From the NCBI GenBank assembly GCA_000310025.1, contig FN648758.1:26892-52045 (forward strand): a DNA stretch of 25,154 bases, read 5' to 3'. Position 1 is the first letter of the stretch; each line of letters starts with the position of its first letter. The DNA is from Ectocarpus siliculosus (lineage: Eukaryota; Sar; Phaeophyceae; Ectocarpales; Ectocarpaceae). A program made the translations under genes and the position numbers. Shown piece after piece: positions 19,201-25,154 of the stretch. Under the pieces are notes generated by a model that had not been told where the DNA came from, ran no database searches, and was given only the letters and a program-made list of their open reading frames with translations.

Positions 19201-19553
19201 CTATAAAATCGTATCCCCTGCAGAAAGATTCACGTTGGTGAAACCCTACGACCAGCGCCCCTCTCTCAGTCTTGGGGAGCTCCGTCTCCAGCCTTCATAG
19301 CTGACAGAAGAGAAGACGGAGAGGATATTTATCGCCCCCGACAAATGCTAAATATTGTGCGTACGCAAACCACCTTCTTGGCCGCGCCAAATCCCTAAAC
19401 AACAAGGCGGAGGAGCTAATAGAGGAGCTGGGCATTGGGCTGAGCAGCAAGAAGCTGAAGAAGGCCATGGGCCAGCTAGACCCAGCAGGGGAAGGGGTGG
19501 TTTCGAAACAAGACTTCATCGAGTGGTATGCCGAGAACGGCCAAGGAGGGTGA
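16058..19553 (+). CDS. Predicted four-pass membrane protein with C-terminal EF-hand pair
   Basis: The model has exons 16058-16234 (or ending 16204), 17263-17495, 18018-18213 (or ending 18222), 18922-19041 and 19407-19553. Phases agree at all junctions, including the phase-2 join of exons 2 and 3. Four hydrophobic stretches fall in the first three exons; two EF-hand-like motifs fall in the last two. The expected product is about 270 residues with both termini on the same side of the membrane and the C-terminal EF-hands probably cytosolic. It would act as a membrane protein responding to calcium. I do not recognise the family. The start ATG is not certain: a plus-strand exon just upstream could be spliced to 16112 instead. 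Large introns (1.0 kb between exons 1 and 2) could hide further exons. Confidence 0.55.
16235..17262. other. Long intron region of the membrane/EF-hand gene
   Basis: No exon is firmly supported. Two places deserve note: GAGTCACCGAAACGAAAG ending in CCAG|GTGAGA at about 16463, and an open stretch around 16930-17040 reading PERYAFREKPHIYIDWELS, which looks protein-like but has no clear matching splice pair. AATAAA occurs at about 16836. Confidence 0.35.
17263..18213 (+). CDS. Exons 2-3 of the membrane/EF-hand gene: TM segments 2-4
   Basis: Exon 2 (17263-17495) follows a fine pyrimidine tract and CATCTACAG. It has an acidic start GELEDDRCGYRID, TM2 (NSYLLLMVFAWSFLGF), a basic loop RGRKRRFLRP and TM3 (SFVALLYLLLFSMSM), then the donor CAT|GTGAGC. 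Exon 3 (18018-18213) follows CCGCATCAG and completes an Ile codon. It reads WIFGTWAIVKD, a loop with NSCANE, TM4 (LLYSFCVALVAVYWVGVVFG) and a basic end FGKK. The intron is 522 nt. The WxxGxW...C...LLY pattern recalls multi-pass proteins such as membrane RING-finger proteins, but no RING is present. Confidence 0.65.
18922..19553 (+). CDS. Exons 4-5 of the membrane/EF-hand gene: EF-hand pair
   Basis: Exon 4 (18922-19041) encodes a helix rich in E, Q and K followed by a loop DEEGNGTIDRQQ, and ends CAG|GTTAGT. Exon 5 (19407-19553) follows AACAACAAG and starts AEELIEELG, which is exactly the exiting helix expected after that loop. It continues KKLKKAMGQL and the second loop DPAGEGVVSKQD, then FIEWYAENGQGG and TGA at 19551. 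Both loops keep D1 and G6, but position 12 is Gln in the first and Asp in the second rather than Glu, and position 3 of the second is Ala. Calcium affinity may therefore be reduced. Confidence 0.75.
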
Positions 19554-20500
19554 CAGCCCCGAAGAGCCGACTCTGCACCACCCAGACGAGATCTTCGCCG
19601 GTTGTGCCATCGCAAGGGGTTGGCTGTTGATGACTGTGGTGGCACAGTGCTGCGTAGTAGGTGGTGATGGCGAAGCTAGTCCTCACACATTGAGTGACGA
19701 TAAGGCTCAGATGCTGCGGAGACCCAGGAATGCGCACTGCTTCATGCTTGCCCGACTGCGCACTGCCGGCGGGAGGTCCTCAAGTTAGTGCATGGCCATG
19801 CCCTAGCCGTGTCACCGACCGCAGGAGGAACACGCCTCCCGATCGAAACGGCGCGCTTGTGTTGAGCAAGGCGTTCATTTTGGTACTGTTGTTGCCTTGC
19901 CGACCCGCTTAAGCTCATGAAGATGGTACACAGAGGAGCAGGGAGTGTTATAGCACCGATGTGTCACAGAAAACACCTCCCACGGGTTTTCTTCAAACGT
20001 GTTGATGTCGGGTGGGAAAGCCGTGCGACAAAGCGCCCCCCCTCATTTTGGGCTTTGCCCCCGCGCGCTGTTGGATCTGGACTATCCCGTTCCTTGCGCT
20101 CACTCGTCGCCAGCTGTGTGTGTACGGCTGTCAAGGATTCAACATTCCTCCTACGGCAATCGCCACCACCACACAATGACGCTAGCGAGCTGCCTTCCCT
20201 CTGCCAACCTGAACGTTGGTCGTTGAAATTCCCAACTCCGGCGCAAGAATGGAAACCGTCGAACGACGTTCACTCGGGGAACTACGAGAGTGGACGGTCT
20301 AGTCGGCGAGCCAGGGAAAAAAACGACTTCAAGTGCGGCGATACGATTCCCTGTACTCCGTGAAAACAATGGCATGCCAGCCACCGCGGGGGTTTCGAGA
20401 GATGAAGCATGGGCCGGGTAATCGCAGCTGTGTCATATCTCGGGGATGCTTTGTATCCTCGGGGTGCGGCGGCAACACGCCACTCGATTGCAACTAGCGG
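19554..20500. other. Downstream non-coding interval
   Basis: This follows the EF-hand gene stop. I see no domain, splice chain or RNA gene. Open frames on both strands are moderate in length but have no recognisable content. Confidence 0.4.
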
Positions 20501-20515
20501 CGTACCTCCCAAGAG

Positions 20516-20540
20516 AGACAGAGAGAGAGCTAGAGAGAGC

Positions 20541-20625
<85 letters not shown>

Positions 20626-20630
20626 AAGAG
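20516..20630. repeat. GA dinucleotide microsatellite
   Basis: An almost pure (GA)n tract with occasional AAAG and GCTAGAGA interruptions covers about 115 bp. Apparent Arg/Glu or Ser/Leu repeat peptides here are products of the microsatellite. Confidence 0.95.
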
Positions 20631-22028
20631 ACCGAGAACAGCGGCGGTGCGGCCGTTCAGCAACGGTGTCCCCTTCCAGACAAAATTTGGGGGACCAGCA
20701 GCGGTAGCAACCGAATGGTGCACATATCCAATGACCATGCCCTCCATAACCTTGGACCTCTTAGCATAAGGAACTCGCTTGGGACTCCTCTCTTGCCCTT
20801 GCCTTGCCCTTGCCTATTATTTTCTAAGACATGTACTGACCTCGGATGCCTATGAAGCGCATTCTACACACCAATCAATCAAAAAAGCCAACAACGAGAT
20901 AACAAACCAAAACTGTTAAAAATGACAACGTCAGCAGCGGCCGGATGTACACTAATAGTATTGCCAAAACCGACAAACCAAAAAATCACAACATCGAACA
21001 TAGACAATCCGAACGAGCGCAACCAGCGAACTATTTTTACAACCACCGTCTTCCACCGTTGAGCAAACAACACCCAACGCACAAGCAAGCGCGGAGGACT
21101 CAATCAAGCGGGCTACGTCCAACTTGCAGAAGTCTCGTTTTGGCCCCGTAAGAAGAGAAGACTGGTCGACCGCCTTTTCCCATGGGTCACCCTAACCCGT
21201 ACGTGCGATCGATGCTAGCAAATCCCAAAATCACACACAAAACTCTGGTGGAAATTTTTCACCGTTCCGGTACACCGGAAAACGCATCGCGGTCGGTGCC
21301 AAGCTCGAAAGTATCAACACACGCGCCTTCCTTGCTCACCCACTCAAAAGTGGCTTGTTAAATACCTGGTACCTCAAGAAACACGCGCAGCCCCCCCTTC
21401 CAGTCTCCGCACGCCCCCCCCGTCTCATCAGCGGAGCCCCTCGGACCACCAAATACCTGTAGCGTGTGCACGGTGCTATGTAGCGTATTCTTGTCTAACC
21501 GAGACAGTTCTATTCTTGACAGTTCTAGATAATCAGCCGGTCTGTGCACTCGATGCTGCAGCACGCAAAGAACCCACACACACACGTACACACACACCCG
21601 CGCGCATAGGTTTGCAAGATACCACGATAGGAACAACGAAGATCAGACGGGAACTATTCCGTCGCGCACTGTATCGCGCATTCGGCGCCACCGGTCTGCC
21701 AGCCGGTCTCCCATGACGCCGCTCCCGGATTGGTTCTTGATGTCGAATCTGATTGGATAACGCCATCGAAAGAGACGAATTGACAAGGGATAGGGTAAGG
21801 GATTGCCGGGAGAGCATGCAAGAAAGAAAAAAAAGGGTGTACAGAAGAGTGGGGCAGGGACTATTTATCTCGACCCTGATTGGACGAGGGTATCGTCCAA
21901 TGAGAAAGGGCGGAATGGGGGGCTTGTCCACCATGCCTCCGCGCCCGTTGGCGTAGCCCCCGGTTTCTTTAGATAGTCTTAGGACCCCACAAAAAGAGGT
22001 GTTCAGGGAGGAAAAAAAACTACCAACA
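20631..22028. other. Non-coding interval, A-rich in part
   Basis: No gene is supported. Positions 20870-21070 are A/C-rich. A CTTGCC-type short repeat lies near 20794-20815, CA/CAC repeats near 21578-21600, and a 9-bp inverted repeat ATTGGACGA...TCGTCCAAT at about 21881-21904. Confidence 0.4.
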
Positions 22029-22092
22029 GGGGGGGGGGGGGAGGGGGTACTCATAGTTGTGCATGCCGTAGTCGTTAGACCATTGACCTCGC
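22029..22092 (+). repeat. Copy 2 of the poly-G-preceded dispersed repeat
   Basis: A G-rich run (13 G, A, 5 G) is followed by GTACTCAT, TGCCGTAGTC and GACCATTGACC, matching 22-66 in order and orientation with a handful of substitutions. Confidence 0.6.
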
Positions 22093-22929
22093 ATACCAAC
22101 AAGGGGATGGCTAAAAAATAGGTAGCTTTCTTTCTAGAGGACGGTATCATCATAAGTACCATCTCAACCCCGACGCAGGCAGATAGAAAGACTTTGCGGC
22201 TCCTGTACAGTCGGCTTTCACGCTCATTCGAAATCACAACATTGAGCAGTCGTTGCCTTCAGGATAGACGAGGAACGACGCTGATTGGCCAACATTTTCT
22301 TACTAAAAAATCCATCGACTCCCCCGCCCCCCCGCCCCCCCGACGTCCGAAATAAGCTCCTCCCCGCTCAGGACGATCCCGTAAAATATTTCGGGCGGCG
22401 TACACGTGTGCGATCGATGGATTCTCTAACTTGTATTGTGGCTCGATTTCTTCACGCCCAAGAGGTTACCAATGCCGGCAGGGGTGGTTTGGGAAAATAT
22501 ATGTACCGTCACCGAGAGCTGTATTTCCTTTCGCACGCGTCCCGTCGGGCTTCACACCCACTCGGTTTGTGGAGCTTCCAATCAGTCTCGAAGAAAACCG
22601 ATCAGACACCCAAGTTTTTATGGGCCCATTATTATTTGGCTCTTTGATTCCTAGAAAGGTGTGCTGTATTGTAATCCCCCTGTGGTTAGTCTATGGCCAC
22701 GGAGGGCGTTCGCATCAGTTGGACCAGTACACATACGGACATTAAAAGGTACTGAGCGGAGGCCGGAACGGCCACTGATGTGAAGATAACAACAACAAAA
22801 AAAAAAACACCGCGTTCGCCCTCCTGCACTCGTTACGGCCTATGTATCGAGCAAGCATGCATATACATTTACATTTCCGCTAAAAAAAACGGCGTCTGCA
22901 TGTACATGTCTAGATTGTAGATTGTGTAC
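22093..22929. other. Interval left of the partial minus-strand gene
   Basis: No exon is convincing. It contains C-runs at about 22320-22341 and a segment at 22730-22800 (ACATACG, GGAACGG, TGTGAAGATAACAACAAC) resembling 6565-6620. Further exons of the minus-strand gene, whose last assigned exon ends in phase 2 at 22930, could lie here but were not identified. Confidence 0.35.
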
Positions 22930-23063
22930 CTCGTGGAGACGTCCGACTCGGTGAATCTCCCGCACGTGTTGGCCAGGCGTTCCACGAACTCTCTCCTCTG
23001 TCTCATTTCCTCCACGCCCCTGCGGCCCTGCATCCCGACCACCATCATCACCACGTCCGTCCC
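22930..23063 (-). CDS. 45-codon exon of the partial gene
   Basis: It starts in phase 0 after GGGAGCAG with GTDVVMMVVGMQGRRGVEEM, continues RQRREFVERLANTCGRFTES and ends GAG|GTACAC in phase 2. Sequence to its right (upstream on this strand) is open but becomes the 22-bp minisatellite, so the acceptor at 23064-23065 is preferred. Confidence 0.55.
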
Positions 23064-24816
23064 CTGCTCCCGGTGGAGGCGTTCCGTCGTGGTATTTCCG
23101 GGGGCGACGTCAAAGGTTTTTTTCCGAGGATGATGTCGCGGGTTTCCGAGGGCGATATCGCGGGTTCCCGAGGGCGATATCGCGGGTTCCCGAGGGGAAT
23201 GTCGCGGGAGAAACGGGGGCGGAATCGGGACAACAGGCGCGAATCGAAGCGCGGTGTCGTGAGAACAGAAAAAGATAGCATCAGTCGCGGAAACCGAAAA
23301 GACCCGCAAAAACAGAAGAAACATACACATATGCACAACGCGGACGAAACCCCGTTGTGCATATGTGTATAGAAAGCTTCCTGCAACACCAAGGCCCCGT
23401 GCAATGAAAGCAAGGGTCGTGCTGAGAGTTGTAACCGCGTGGAGAAGAGAAACACGCACCTTGCTCTTGAACTCCCTCACGAGGCGTTTTATCGCCGCCT
23501 GCACCAAGCTGCCCTGAAGGCGGTCCATCCCATCATCGTCCGCCTGAGGACAACGGCCCAATACAAAAAAACACCGAAGAAATGAGGGGGAAAAAAACCC
23601 ATCGAAATCGTAATCATAGTAGAAAGAGAAAGAAAAGGTTCCGGGGAAGCTAAGATAATTAGTACATGCAATGTTAAGCAGCAACAACAACAGCAATACA
23701 CCAACCAAGCGAGTCGCTCTTCACCTTCAACACAGGAAAAGGAACAACAGTTAACAGCGTAACACCAGTTGACTCATGAAGAGCCAAAAAAGTCTGGAGA
23801 GGATACCGCCAGATGTTCTCTACCACGCGGAGAGCGCAGTTTTTTTTTTTTTCAGCAAAACAGAAACAAAACAGACTTTTGTCGTGCAGGACAAAACTAG
23901 TGATGACCTCAGAGTGCAAATGGCCTACCTGTGCCAAAACTACAATTTGTCGAGAAACAGACGGCGTTGTCTCCCCTTTATGGGTAACAGGATCAACAAG
24001 ATGGTGCTCCGTGTTTGCTCAGGACAATGTACGGTGCCCACAACTACATACCGTTTTCTGTTTCTAAACGGGAACGGGTCGGCAAATTTGATTGTTCCGA
24101 CTTTCGAAACGTGCACCTCCTTCCCCTTCCCTCCTCTCCTTGCCACAAACGCGCCCTCTGCTTCTGTAAGGATTGCGCTCATACGGCTAACTCCGCATGA
24201 CGGCGTTAGCCAAGGAAGAGTCGGTAACGCCATCTAGGGTTGCTCGCCGAAAATCTTCTGGACTCACGCCCAGAATGATTGCAAAGCTGCCAGTCAGTGC
24301 TTACCAAAAACATAGAACTGTTTCTATGGGCACTTCACCAGCGACGGCAGTAAGTGAGACCAGGCAACAATAGAAACAAAAACAACCAAACGAAATCACA
24401 CAAAAAAAAAAGCCACCTCAAAGGCGGTGGCGGCATCTCTCGCTGCCTGCGCCACGTCGTCCATCGCGCCGACCTCGATGATGATAAATGGGACAAAACT
24501 GAAAAAAAACACACACAAACACACACACACACACACACACACAAAAAGTCACCTCAAAGGCGGTGGCGACATCTCTCGCTGCCTGCGCCACGTCGTCCAT
24601 CGCGCCGACCTCGATGATGATAAATGAGATAAAACTGAAAAAAAAAAAAAACACAAGAAAAAGAAAACTCACCTCCAAAACGGTTGCAGCATCTCTCGCC
24701 GCCTGCGCCACGTCGTCCATCGCGCCGGCCTCTCTTATCCCCGCCTGAGCGAGGTACTCCTTCATCGTTGTGCTCGACCCTGGCATGGCCTCGTTCGTGA
24801 AGAACTGGATCAAGAG
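22930..24816 (-). CDS. Partial multi-exon gene with tandemly repeated 19-codon exon
   Basis: A phase-consistent chain is 24816-24673, 24609-24553, 24473-24417, 23928-23725, 23543-23460 and 23063-22930. The gene probably starts outside the window to the right and continues left, since the last exon ends in phase 2 at GAG|GTACAC. The sequence is helical and rich in E, Q, R and A, with three copies of GAMDDVAQAARD. I do not recognise the family. The first, fifth and sixth exons have good splice sites; the 23928-23725 exon carries an odd FCFCFAEKKKN stretch and may be wrong. Another open exon-like piece at 24163-24052 (good GTATGT donor) does not fit the phase. Confidence 0.45.
23124..23211. repeat. 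22-bp minisatellite, four copies
   Basis: Copies start at 23124, 23146, 23168 and 23190 with CCGAGG and end in CGCGGGTT-type sequence. The middle two contain the palindrome GCGATATCGC. The array lies within the predicted 396-nt intron of the minus-strand gene. Confidence 0.85.
23323..23370. repeat. Perfect 18-bp inverted repeat with 12-nt loop
   Basis: ATACACATATGCACAACG at 23323-23340 is exactly complementary to 23353-23370. The 12-nt loop is CGGACGAAACCC. It lies in the same predicted intron as the minisatellite. Confidence 0.9.
23460..23543 (-). CDS. 28-codon exon of the partial gene
   Basis: It follows GTTGTCCTCAG and reads DDDGMDRLQGSLVQAAIKRL, ending AAG|GTGCGT, phase 0 on both sides. 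Strongly helical, acidic at the start and basic at the end. Confidence 0.6.
24052..24163 (-). CDS. Exon-like segment not fitting the chain
   Basis: It follows CCTTACAG and ends AAACG|GTATGT, both good sites. The frame reads GKGKEVHVSKVGTIKFADPF, which looks like beta structure. It starts in phase 1 and ends in phase 2, so it does not join copy C or 23928-23725 without shifting frame; it could be an alternative exon or chance. Confidence 0.3.
24417..24473 (-). CDS. Repeat exon copy C (19 codons)
   Basis: 57 nt, nearly identical to copy B, encoding VGAMDDVAQAARDAATAFE. The copy and part of its upstream intron (ATGATGATAAATG) are shared with copy B at 136-bp spacing. The donor is GAG|GTGGCT, weaker than in copies A and B. 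Confidence 0.5.
24509..24542. repeat. CA microsatellite in the intron between repeat exons B and C
   Basis: A (CA)n run of about 30 bp sits within the 79-nt intron. It accounts for most of the length difference from the 63-nt intron between copies A and B. Confidence 0.85.
24553..24609 (-). CDS. Repeat exon copy B (19 codons)
   Basis: 57 nt, symmetric phase 0, encoding VGAMDDVAQAARDVATAFE. It lies between introns of 63 and 79 nt. Donor GAG|GTGACT; acceptor ATCATCGAG. A much stronger acceptor (T-run plus CAG) lies 25 nt upstream, but using it shifts the frame to a stop at the exon's end. Confidence 0.5.
24673..24816 (-). CDS. First seen exon, containing copy A of the repeat
   Basis: 48 codons: QFFTNEAMPGSSTTMKEYLA and then AGIREAGAMDDVAQAARDAA, ending GAG|GTGAGT. 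The acceptor CCACAG is taken at 24817-24819. The frame is open further right to an ATG at 24951, but that part is Pro/Arg-rich and looks intronic. Confidence 0.55.
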
Positions 24817-24819
24817 CTG

Positions 24820-25154
24820 TGGTCCGTATGTTGGAAGCAGCCGTTTCAATGTTCGGAATGGGGGTGGGTGGGTTGAAGAGAGGGGTCTAAGAACGGGGAC
24901 GAACATTCGTCCCCCGTTGATGCTTGATCGATCCCGGCAAGGCTGTCTCAAACGGGTAGAATTACTTTCATGTTACGCCTATTACCAGGTACAGTAATTC
25001 GTACATCTTACACCGTACTCTTCGGGCAGCACTGTAAAACCGATCGAAATAAATAGAATTAACAGGGCGAGAGCAAAATCAGCTACAGCGACAGGGTATC
25101 ATTGAATACGAAGGGGGGAAAAGGCTTCATATTGAGGGAGAGAGAAAGCGTGGG
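24820..25154. other. Right edge of window, no exon assigned
   Basis: On the minus strand this would be the 5' part or an intron of the partial gene. A TTTTACAG acceptor-like site lies near 25033-25040, but no protein-like frame follows for more than a few codons. I see no other feature. Confidence 0.35.

Noticed and set aside
20433-20769. Open frames rich in Ser-Leu or Arg-Glu repeats
   Set aside because: Translation of the GA microsatellite.
21533-22237. 234-residue minus-strand open frame
   Set aside because: Crosses the poly-G repeat, has unstructured mixed composition and no recognisable domain or splice context.
23124-23211. CRISPR-like array
   Set aside because: Units are contiguous 22-bp minisatellite copies with no spacers, and the context is eukaryotic.

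Overview
The window is nuclear DNA from an intron-rich eukaryote. Coding segments are short, bounded by GT-AG splice signals, and keep phase from one segment to the next. Around them lie retroelement, fold-back and microsatellite DNA. I lean towards a protist or alga, possibly a stramenopile, but nothing in the sequence fixes the lineage. There are no bacterial operons, tRNA or rRNA genes, or CRISPR arrays that I can see.

Layout. (1) 1-760 is unassigned and starts with a poly-G tract followed by a 45-bp segment that recurs near 22047. (2) 775-2035 is a fold-back element: 30-bp perfect outer inverted repeats and a second pair of ~130-bp inner arms. (3) 2810 to about 6300 is a non-LTR retrotransposon, 5'-truncated, with an AP-type endonuclease remnant interrupted by one in-frame TAG and a long intact reverse transcriptase ORF. 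(4) 6300-9160 has no convincing gene but holds several short direct repeats and hairpins. (5) 15644 down to 9163, minus strand, is the main discovery: an 11-exon gene reconstructed from splice sites and reading phase. It encodes about 1,073 residues: an N-terminal zinc-ribbon-like CxxC...CxxC segment, four copies of a module resembling the C-terminal domain of DNAJC11 (YG...DV...GDPCPG..K.L.VRY), and a long charged, coiled-coil and disordered tail. (6) 16058-19553, plus strand, head to head with the previous gene, is a gene for a predicted four-pass membrane protein ending in a pair of EF-hands. (7) 19554-22900 is non-coding by my reading and contains a GA microsatellite and the second poly-G repeat copy. 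(8) 24816 down to 22930, minus strand, is part of a further gene that enters from the right. It includes a 19-codon exon present in three tandem copies, and one of its introns contains a 22-bp minisatellite and a perfect 18-bp hairpin.

How the parts relate. The two central genes diverge from a ~0.4-kb interval and could share a promoter; no functional link between their products can be seen. All multi-exon models are hand-built from splice consensus, phase continuity and recognisable domain halves. The phase agreement across ten introns in the minus-strand gene is the strongest evidence; starts, a few splice sites and anything beyond the window remain uncertain.
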